The notes beneath the pieces were generated by a model. The model was not told where the DNA came from and made no database searches. It was given only the letters and a program-made list of their open reading frames with translations. Below are positions 1 through 5,561 of a stretch of 6,528 nt of DNA, in pieces. Origin of the DNA: an uncultured Odoribacter sp. (lineage in GTDB: Bacteria; Bacteroidota; Bacteroidia; Bacteroidales; Marinifilaceae); assembly GCA_905204385.1 (NCBI GenBank), contig CAJKZL010000181.1, forward strand, positions 1-6,528, written 5' to 3'. The number at the start of each line of letters is the position of its first letter. Positions within the stretch are counted from its first letter, which is position 1. The position numbers and the translations under genes were made by a program.

Positions 1-3
1 TAG

Positions 4-1755
4 CTAAAAATAGATAAGTTTTTCGATACCATCCGTTTTGAATTGCCTGAGGGCGTGACTCCAGAAACCTTGCGTGAAGTGGCCTTGGAACGTGAAGTCA
101 ATCTGTTCTATTGTGAATGTGGAGGAGTAGGCTTATCGACCGATGAATGTATCAACGAAGAAGAGTTGAATGTCATTGTTTCCATCTTTGCAGAGGCTGC
201 CGGTAAAAAGGCGGAGAAGGTTCGTTTCCTGGACGATCGTACCGTACTCGATCCGGAGATGTTGCGTGAAGATGAGTATATGCAGCAGCCGGTATTCAAC
301 ATTTACCACTCTGAGACTGCCATGATGCGTTATATGAAAAATCTGGAACGCCGGGACATCTCGTTGGCTACTTCTATGATTTCTCTGGGGTCGTGTACCA
401 TGAAGCTGAATGCTGCGGTGGAAATGCTGCCGATCACCTGGCCGGAATTCGGAAAGGTACATCCGTTTGTGCCGTTCGACCAGGCAGAAGGATATCAGCA
501 AATGATCCGAGAAACAGAACAGATGCTGGCGAAGGTTACCGGGCTTGCCGGTTGCAGCTTGCAACCTAATTCCGGTGCTGCCGGGGAATATTCCGCTTTG
601 ATGGTGATGCGTCAGTATCATATAGCCCAGGGCCAGGGACACCGCAACGTTATGCTGATCCCGGCTTCCGCTCACGGCACCAATCCGGCTTCCAGTACTA
701 TGGCTGGCTTGAAAGTGGTGGTGACGGCCACCGACCCCGAAGGAAATATAGATGTTGCCGACTTCAAGGCTAAGGCTGAGGCAAACCGGGACAATCTGTT
801 CGGGGCAATGATCACTTATCCTTCTACTCACGGTATTTTTGAAGAATCTATCCGGGAATTGGTGAAAATTGTTCATGATAACGGTGGCTTGCTGTATATG
901 GACGGAGCCAATATGAATGGACAGTGTGGTTTGACCAGTCCGGGAAATATCGGAGCCGATGCTTGTCACCTGAACCTGCATAAGACTTTTGCCATGCCTC
1001 ATGGTGGCGGCGGGCCTGGTGTCGGTCCGATTTGCGTTGCCGAACATTTGGTGGAATTCTTACCTACTCATGCTGTAGTGAAAACGGGTGGTAAACACGG
1101 TATACATGCTGTAGCTGCGGCTCCTTACGGTTCTGTCAGCCTTTTGCCGATTACCTACGGTTATTTGCTGATGCTGGGAGGTGAAGGCCTTAAGAAAGTT
1201 ACGGAAATGGCGATTCTGAATGCCAACTATCTGGCTTCGGCCTTTGAAAAATTGGGTTTCAAGATCCTGTTCAAAGGCAAGCAGGGACGCGTAGGACATG
1301 AAATGATCTGGGATTGCAGCCATTTTGGAAAAGAATACGGCATCACCGAACTGGACATTGCCAAGCGTTTGATGGACTTTGGGTTCCATGCTCCGACGCT
1401 TTCCTTCCCCGTACATGGCACATTGATGGTTGAACCGACGGAAAGCGAGCCTAAGGAAGAATTAGACCGTTTTATCGAAGCCCTGAAGACCATACGCGAA
1501 GAAATGGTGGAAGTCGCTGAAGGAAAGGCGGATAAAACAGATAATGTTCTGAAGAATGCACCTCATACCCATAAAGTGCTGACGGCTGACGAGTGGACAC
1601 ATGCCTATCCCCGTAGCAAAGCAGCTTACCCGCTGCCCTGGGGTGCTGAGAATAAGTTCTGGCCGCAAGTGGGACGCGTGGACGACGGATATGGCGACCG
1701 CAATCTGATGTGTACTTGCGATCCGCTCTACGATTATGTGAACGATCAGGAATAA
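4..1755 (+). CDS. gcvP: Glycine dehydrogenase (aminomethyl-transferring), P-protein, C-terminal part; 5' end outside window
   Basis: This is the PLP-dependent P-protein of the cytoplasmic glycine cleavage system. It decarboxylates glycine and passes the aminomethyl group to lipoyl-H protein (GcvH). The visible 583 residues correspond to roughly the last 60% of the single-chain ~950-residue form. Visible marks are LGSCTMKLN (385-411), HGTNPAS (673-693), DGANMNGQ (901-924, with the Asp expected to contact the PLP pyridine nitrogen), and LHKTF with the PLP-binding Lys at 982-984, followed by a glycine-rich PHGGGGPG loop. The C-terminus (VGRVDDGYGDRNLMC) is intact and ends at TAA. Homology clearly continues upstream of the TTG at 43: residues FFDTIRFEL at 19-45 are typical of the middle of GcvP. 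TTG43 is therefore not the real start. An in-frame TAG occupies 1-3 (see findings), so the gene may be interrupted. The family call is near certain; intactness is not. Confidence 0.95.
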   Translation, partial: LKIDKFFDTIRFELPEGVTPETLREVALEREVNLFYCECGGVGLSTDECINEEELNVIVSIFAEAAGKKAEKVRFLDDRTVLDPEMLREDEYMQQPVFNIYHSETAMMRYMKNLERRDISLATSMISLGSCTMKLNAAVEMLPITWPEFGKVHPFVPFDQAEGYQQMIRETEQMLAKVTGLAGCSLQPNSGAAGEYSALMVMRQYHIAQGQGHRNVMLIPASAHGTNPASSTMAGLKVVVTATDPEGNIDVADFKAKAEANRDNLFGAMITYPSTHGIFEESIRELVKIVHDNGGLLYMDGANMNGQCGLTSPGNIGADACHLNLHKTFAMPHGGGGPGVGPICVAEHLVEFLPTHAVVKTGGKHGIHAVAAAPYGSVSLLPITYGYLLMLGGEGLKKVTEMAILNANYLASAFEKLGFKILFKGKQGRVGHEMIWDCSHFGKEYGITELDIAKRLMDFGFHAPTLSFPVHGTLMVEPTESEPKEELDRFIEALKTIREEMVEVAEGKADKTDNVLKNAPHTHKVLTADEWTHAYPRSKAAYPLPWGAENKFWPQVGRVDDGYGDRNLMCTCDPLYDYVNDQE

Positions 1756-1775
1756 AAGACGGAGGTTTATCTATG

Positions 1776-1812
1776 AAAAAACTGTTCACCATTCCGGTGG
1801 ACAGTTTTTTTT
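1776..1812. terminator. Bidirectional intrinsic terminator between gcvP and the rsmD operon
   Basis: An inverted repeat pairs AAAAACTGTTCACC-type sequence (1776-1790) with GGTGGACAGTTTTTTTT (1796-1812) around a 5-base ATTCC loop. The only imperfection is one T/G position, which pairs as a wobble in RNA. The right arm ends in eight T and the left arm begins with five A, so either transcript gets a stem followed by a U-tract. It starts 20 bases after the gcvP stop. For the opposing operon it lies about 110 bases beyond the rsmD stop. Confidence 0.85.
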
Positions 1813-1919
1813 ATGGGATGTGGCGAAGCAGTGTTCCATTCAGTTGCTGCTATTCGGCATGTTCCGAAGGAGAATGGACCCTGCGACAGGGTATAAAGCA
1901 TGTTGTCTTCGAACGGCTC
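1813..1919. other. Short convergent intergenic stretch with small hairpins, no supported gene
   Basis: This is the space between the gcvP terminator and the end of rsmD. It has a perfect 6-bp stem with a 3-base loop (1878-1892, ACCCTG/CAGGGT), a 5-bp stem (1853-1857 with 1864-1868), and a 7-bp stem enclosing the latter (1835-1841 with 1872-1878). None is followed by a clear T-run on either strand. An open frame passes through on the + strand, but I do not accept it as a gene. The stretch is best read as the 3' untranslated part of the rsmD transcript. Confidence 0.4.
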
Positions 1920-2453
1920 TTATCGGAAGATGGAAAAATTAACGCTTCCGTACCGGCGATGTTCTGAAAAACGGGGATGTCGGGTGAAGTCGATATGAGC
2001 TGGATGTTCTATCACTACAATACCTTCGTCTGCCAGTAAGTCATTATCGAAAATAGCGGAGGGGATGGCAGGCAGATTTTCCAGCTGATAGGGAGGGTCG
2101 GCAAAGATGATGTCGAATTTTTGCCCCTGTAGTTTTTTGCAAGCCTGAAAAGCATCGTTTTTAAATACCTTCATTTTACTGAAACCCAGTTCCTGGGCTG
2201 TACGTTTGATGAATGCGTAATGCTTGTAATTCTGTTCTATGGATATGATTGCGGAGGCTCCCCGGGAGGCAAATTCATAACTGATGCTCCCGGTTCCCGA
2301 AAATAAATCGAGGACTCTGATTTCTTCGAGATCGATATAGTTTTTTAATACATTGAATAAATTTTCCTTGGCAAAATCCGTCGTAGGCCGGGCGCTGAAG
2401 CTTTTATCCGGAAAAATCTGTTTCCCTTTATGAGTTCCGCTGATTATTCGCAT
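1920..2453 (-). CDS. rsmD: 16S rRNA (guanine(966)-N2)-methyltransferase RsmD
   Basis: A Rossmann-fold SAM-dependent methyltransferase. In the known family it methylates N2 of G966 of 16S rRNA during 30S assembly in the cytoplasm. The 177-residue length fits the family. The N-terminal MRIISGTHKGK and ARPTTD (residues 21-26) are RsmD signatures. DLFSGTGS (49-56) is SAM-binding motif I, the acidic pair IE (72-73) ends strand 2 where the ribose hydroxyls usually bind, and DPPY (119-122) is the catalytic motif IV of N2-guanine methyltransferases. It is the last gene of a three-gene - strand unit. Its ATG lies inside the end of the DUF3822 gene (10-base overlap), which suggests translational coupling and fixes the start. 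It ends in TAA, 107 bases before the hairpin shared with gcvP. No oddities are seen in the reading frame. Confidence 0.93.
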   Translation of the reverse strand: MRIISGTHKGKQIFPDKSFSARPTTDFAKENLFNVLKNYIDLEEIRVLDLFSGTGSISYEFASRGASAIISIEQNYKHYAFIKRTAQELGFSKMKVFKNDAFQACKKLQGQKFDIIFADPPYQLENLPAIPSAIFDNDLLADEGIVVIEHPAHIDFTRHPRFSEHRRYGSVNFSIFR

Positions 2454-3283
2454 TTGTGGATATTTAGTAAATGGATGAAACTAGAATTATTCAGTTGAGG
2501 ATTTTTAACCAGTTGAGAGAGCGGAGCATAATTCAAAATGGCGATATTGGCAATAAACTGGTTCAGCATATCTACCAAAACAGGATCCTGGATGAGATTA
2601 CCGGAGATGGTGGTTTGCAGATTTTCCTGCCCGACATTGCATTGCTGAAGGCAATTGAGGGCATAATAGATGATATCGTTCACCGAGCCGTAGCTGAAGG
2701 AGTTGAATAAGAGCACTTCGCTACTACGGGTGAGCAATAAGTCGAAATATTGATCGTGAATATCCATAAACAGATGATCCGTATTGAACAAAATATTCGA
2801 CAAGGAATGTATGATGAAGGGATAAGCATGGTTTACGATACATACCGCAGGGAATCGCGCTGTCAGAAAAACAACGAAATTCCGGGGTAAAGCCTCCACC
2901 AGATAACTGTCCATGAGTTTGATTTTCCGGTAGAGCAGGGTGGCGTTTTTTTGAGGGGAAAAGCATACTTTGTACAAATCCGCCAGGTTGTTTTTGTTGA
3001 AACTTTCCGTCGGGAGTAATATTTTTTCCTTCCGGCAAGATAGGACGAATACTTTCCGGTATTTCAGATTCAGGAGTGTGTCTTCGGTAATGACTTTTTT
3101 AACCTTTTCAATCGTCTCGTCCGGATGAGTACATTGAAAAGGCTGAAAATGGAAGGCTAATAATTTATGGGCTTCATCGTGTACACAAAATGAAAATCCA
3201 TCCGTTGAAAAACGGATGGATAAGCTATATTGTGTAGAATTTTCTTTTATAAAATTGCTGTCAATATAATATACGTTTTGCAT
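2444..3283 (-). CDS. DUF3822 family protein, function unknown
   Basis: A 279-residue protein that I recognise as DUF3822, a Bacteroidota family of unknown function often placed beside rsmD. It has no signal peptide and no convincing membrane segment, so it is probably cytoplasmic. No catalytic motif is evident. Two stretches show an alternating hydrophobic strand-turn-strand pattern, residues 19-34 (LSIRFSTDGFSF) and 172-196 (MDIHDQYFDLLLT, then VLLFNSFSYG). A mixed alpha/beta middle lies between them, and ISGN sits at 227-230. This layout loosely recalls the two phosphate-loop hairpins of actin-fold proteins such as PilM and FtsA, but the key glycines are missing, so this is only inference. 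The gene starts 9 bases after the upstream membrane-protein gene ends and overlaps rsmD by 10 bases, so the three are almost surely one operon. Confidence 0.85.
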   Translation of the reverse strand: MQNVYYIDSNFIKENSTQYSLSIRFSTDGFSFCVHDEAHKLLAFHFQPFQCTHPDETIEKVKKVITEDTLLNLKYRKVFVLSCRKEKILLPTESFNKNNLADLYKVCFSPQKNATLLYRKIKLMDSYLVEALPRNFVVFLTARFPAVCIVNHAYPFIIHSLSNILFNTDHLFMDIHDQYFDLLLTRSSEVLLFNSFSYGSVNDIIYYALNCLQQCNVGQENLQTTISGNLIQDPVLVDMLNQFIANIAILNYAPLSQLVKNPQLNNSSFIHLLNIHKCE

Positions 3284-3292
3284 GCCATGCTA

Positions 3293-3937
3293 TTATTCCC
3301 AGTTTCCTACGTTATTATTGGCTTCTTCCAGACTTCCTACCTTCAATCCGGGATATTTTTTCAAACGGATTCTCTCTCCGTTTTCTTCCAGTAATTGTTC
3401 ATTATACTGACCTCTGATGTCCTCGAATATTTCCATGTTGGATATCCGTGCTTCAAACACCGGCACTTCGATGCCCGAATCGGTATATACTGTGGCCGAT
3501 CCCATTTTGAATTGATGTTTGCGTTTGGTGAAGGGAACATATTTCAGGTCGTCGATTGCATAATCTTTGGAAAATACGCTTTCCAAGGCATTTACTTTAA
3601 TGGTATCCCGGATGATTTTGCCTTCTTTAATAGCCTGCGCTTCGGTTACTCCGTTTTCAAGGTCTTCATCGCTCAATGAACCGATAGAACGAACTACTTT
3701 TACCGAATCGTATTTGATAAAATCGATTAAGGAATCCAGACTGCTGGTGTATCTGCCGTAAACGCCTTTATAAGCGTCCTGAGCGGTACGGATGTCTTTC
3801 AAACGTTGAATGATCCTCTCATATCTTTGTTTCTTTATTTCCTGGAATCGCTGAGGAACCATGATGCTTTGATAACATTGATAACCGAGATAAATAATAA
3901 GCCCGGCAAGAATGATCTGGATAATAAGTTTTTTCAT
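3293..3937 (-). CDS. Conserved single-pass membrane protein with pseudopilin-like N-terminal layout, function unknown
   Basis: I cannot give this 214-residue protein a known function. It begins MKKL, followed by one hydrophobic segment (about residues 4-20) with no cleavage site. This suggests a signal anchor with the rest in the periplasm. Residues 28-60 form a charged, probably coiled helix (RFQEIKKQRYERIIQRL) leading into DIRTAQDAYKGVYGRY (48-63). That helix-then-YGRY pattern resembles type II/IV pseudopilins, where an N-terminal helix runs into an 'A..Y....G.Y' turn. The prepilin peptidase site (G followed by F/M and a Glu at +5) is absent. The remainder looks soluble and acidic, and the C-terminus is NNNVGNWE. 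It is the first gene of the unit that continues into DUF3822 (9-base gap) and rsmD. The start is the ATG at 3937; nothing longer is open upstream. Confidence 0.8.
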   Translation of the reverse strand: MKKLIIQIILAGLIIYLGYQCYQSIMVPQRFQEIKKQRYERIIQRLKDIRTAQDAYKGVYGRYTSSLDSLIDFIKYDSVKVVRSIGSLSDEDLENGVTEAQAIKEGKIIRDTIKVNALESVFSKDYAIDDLKYVPFTKRKHQFKMGSATVYTDSGIEVPVFEARISNMEIFEDIRGQYNEQLLEENGERIRLKKYPGLKVGSLEEANNNVGNWE

Positions 3938-3974
3938 ATTTAACGTTATTTTTATTTGATATTAATACATAACT

Positions 3975-4114
3975 AAATTTCGGAGCTGTGAGGATGGTTT
4001 TTATTTTGTATCTTTATCCTGCAATTCAAACGTTACCAACACAACACAAAACCTTAATACTGCTCGCAAATTTAGGAAAAAATTTAGATTAAAGGCATAA
4101 TCTGCAATAAATTT
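3975..4114. repeat. Four copies of the palindrome AAATTT in the divergent promoter region
   Basis: AAATTT occurs at 3975-3980, 4068-4073, 4080-4085 and 4109-4114. The two outer copies share the longer form TAAATTTCG. The two inner copies share AAATTTAG and start exactly 12 bases apart. One inner copy overlaps the candidate - strand -7 element. They could be protein-binding sites or simply AT-rich promoter sequence; the sequence alone does not decide. Confidence 0.4.
4067..4074 (-). promoter_or_regulatory. Candidate -7 element (TAAATTTG) for the rsmD operon
   Basis: Read on the - strand, this is TAAATTTG, an exact match to the TAnnTTTG -7 consensus of the Bacteroidota primary sigma factor. 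It would place the start of transcription near 4060, leaving a leader of about 120 bases before the ATG at 3937. The -33 TTTG partner is not clear at the usual ~19-base spacing. TTTA lies 15 bases away and TATG about 21, so the call rests mainly on the -7 match. Confidence 0.35.
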
Positions 4115-4118
4115 CGTG

Positions 4119-5531
4119 ATGATTCAAAAACATTTTGAGGATATTGTATTAAAAAAATTCGGTTTTGATTTTTCTCCGGGACAAAAGGTGGCTGTCGAGC
4201 ATTTTTGCCGTTTTTTCTTCGAGAGGGATAAGGAAGGATTGTTTTTGTTGAAAGGATATGCGGGAACAGGTAAAACGTCCTTGGTGGCGGCTATCATTAA
4301 CGCCCTGTTGAGCTTTGAGTATAGGGTGGTTTTGCTGGCTCCTACCGGAAGGGCTGCCAAGGTTTTTTCGTCGTATGCCGGTTATCCGGCTTTCACCATA
4401 CATAAAAAGATTTACCGGCAGAAAACGGCTGCCGATGGAGAAGGATTGTTTAACCTCGGTTTTAACGGGGGAGCGAACACCTTGTTTTTTGTGGATGAAG
4501 CGTCCATGATTTCCAATACAGACAGTGAAGGGAATTTCGGGAGTGGGTGCCTGCTGGATGATTTGATGGAATATGTTTATAATGGTAAGAATAACCGTTT
4601 GGTATTGATCGGGGATGTGGCTCAATTGCCACCTGTAGGGTTGGATATCAGTCCTGCTTTGGACAAAAGGGAACTGCAAGCGGCCTATCCGCTAAAAGTG
4701 ACCGAAATCAGTTTGACAGAAGTGATGCGGCAGGCACAGTTTTCCGGTATTCTGTACAATGCGACCCTTATCCGGGGACTGATCGGTTCGGGACTCGATA
4801 CCTTGAAACTGAGAGCCGGATGTTTTCCGGACGTTTTCCGCATCGATGGGGGAGAGTTACTGGAAGAAATAGATACGTGTTATAATAAATACGGGGAAGA
4901 AGAAACCTTGGTCGTCTGCCGTTCCAATAAAAGGGCTAACCGGTTTAATGAGGGGATTCGTCGTACTATATTGTATAAGGAAGAAGATTTTTGCAGCGGG
5001 GACCGGATAATGATCGTCAAGAATAATTATTTCTGGGGAGATAATTACGAGAAAATAGATTTTATCGCTAATGGCGATATGGCTACGGTGCGCCGGACGG
5101 GAAAACGTGCCGAACTCTACGGACATCGTTTTATCAAAGCGGACCTTAGGGTGGACGGCTATGAGGAAGAAGTTTCGGCTTGGGTGATGCTCGATACCCT
5201 GATGGCCGATTCTCCCGCTTTGACATATGAGCAAAATCGGGAATTCTATCGGGCTATTGAAGCTGATTATGCCGATATTGCTTCTAAGAAGAAACGGTAT
5301 GAAAAAATCCGGGAAAATGAGTATTATAATGCCTTACAAATAAAATTTGCTTATGCCGTCACTTGCCATAAGGCACAAGGCGGACAGTGGGACGCGGTAT
5401 TTATCGATCAGGGGTATTTGCCGGACGAAATGCTCAATGACGAATATTGGCGATGGCTATACACTGCCGTAACCCGAGCCCGGGAAAGAGTGTATTTTAT
5501 TAATTTTAAAGAGGAATTTTTTCAGAAGTAA
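4119..5531 (+). CDS. RecD/Dda-like superfamily 1B ATP-dependent DNA helicase
   Basis: A 470-residue cytoplasmic helicase of the RecD/Dda/Pif1-type superfamily 1B, expected to move 5'->3' on single-stranded DNA using ATP, in repair, recombination or replication. Motifs in order, counting from ATG4119: a Q-like motif FSPGQKVAVEHF (18-29), Walker A GYAGTGKTS (46-54), motif Ia LAPTGRAAKV (73-82), Walker B FFVDEAS (123-129), motif III GDVAQLPPVG (165-174), motif V TCHKAQGGQW (415-424), and motif VI YTAVTRARERVY (448-459). The set is complete, so it should be active. It is far shorter than RecD2 (~700+ residues) and close to phage T4 Dda, meaning it lacks the RecD2 N-terminal region. A GTG at 4116 could extend it by one residue, but the ATG directly after it is the likelier start. 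It is transcribed alone, divergent from the rsmD operon, and ends within a hairpin. Confidence 0.9.
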   Translation: MIQKHFEDIVLKKFGFDFSPGQKVAVEHFCRFFFERDKEGLFLLKGYAGTGKTSLVAAIINALLSFEYRVVLLAPTGRAAKVFSSYAGYPAFTIHKKIYRQKTAADGEGLFNLGFNGGANTLFFVDEASMISNTDSEGNFGSGCLLDDLMEYVYNGKNNRLVLIGDVAQLPPVGLDISPALDKRELQAAYPLKVTEISLTEVMRQAQFSGILYNATLIRGLIGSGLDTLKLRAGCFPDVFRIDGGELLEEIDTCYNKYGEEETLVVCRSNKRANRFNEGIRRTILYKEEDFCSGDRIMIVKNNYFWGDNYEKIDFIANGDMATVRRTGKRAELYGHRFIKADLRVDGYEEEVSAWVMLDTLMADSPALTYEQNREFYRAIEADYADIASKKKRYEKIRENEYYNALQIKFAYAVTCHKAQGGQWDAVFIDQGYLPDEMLNDEYWRWLYTAVTRARERVYFINFKEEFFQK

Positions 5532-5556
5532 ACGGGGAGTTTTCCTCCCCGTTTAC
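5528..5556. terminator. Perfect 12-bp hairpin terminator shared by convergent helicase and phosphosugar mutase genes
   Basis: GTAAACGGGGAG (5528-5539) pairs perfectly with CTCCCCGTTTAC (5545-5556) around a TTTTC loop. The helicase stop codon TAA (5529-5531) lies inside the left arm, and the mutase stop (5564-5562) is six bases beyond the right arm. There is no long T-run after the stem on either side, only the AAA/TTT within the stem ends, so release may be less efficient than at a classical terminator. The position between convergent genes supports the call. Confidence 0.8.
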
Positions 5557-5561
5557 ATGGA

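Larger units (their letters stand above)
3938..4118. promoter_or_regulatory. Divergent AT-rich promoter region between the membrane-protein/DUF3822/rsmD operon and the helicase gene
   Basis: The 181 bases between two divergently starting genes must hold promoters for both. The region is clearly more AT-rich than the flanking genes and contains no gene. On the + strand only weak -7 look-alikes of the Bacteroidota TAnnTTTG element are visible: TATCTTTA at 4009-4016 and TATTTTG at 4002-4008. Neither has a clean TTTG at the proper distance upstream. I see no strong Shine-Dalgarno site before either gene, as is usual in this phylum. Confidence 0.6.

Noticed and set aside
1..3. TAG as a recoded sense codon in an alternative genetic code
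   Set aside because: All six visible genes end in TAA, which is compatible with the idea, but that is also common in AT-leaning Bacteroidota. No other internal TAG is seen, and mutation, frameshift or a sequence error explains it more simply.
43..45. TTG as the true start of a shorter GcvP or a GcvPB subunit
   Set aside because: The GcvP-like residues continue upstream of it, and two-subunit GcvPB proteins begin nearer the LGSCTMK motif with a different N-terminus.
133..1047. A 304-codon open frame on the - strand opposite gcvP
   Set aside because: It lies wholly inside the clear gcvP coding region, and its product is rich in His, Arg and Ser with no recognisable motif. It is a shadow of gcvP codon use.
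1835..1892. A structured small RNA formed by the nested hairpins after gcvP
   Set aside because: The stems are only 5-7 bp, no promoter or terminator brackets them, and the region fits ordinary 3' untranslated sequence.
2471..2710. A 79-codon + strand frame inside the DUF3822 gene
   Set aside because: It is antisense to a well-supported gene, shows no motif and has no promoter or ribosome-binding context.
4149..4679. A 176-codon open frame on the - strand opposite the helicase
   Set aside because: It covers the conserved Walker A and B region of the helicase in antisense, has no motif of its own and has no convincing start site.
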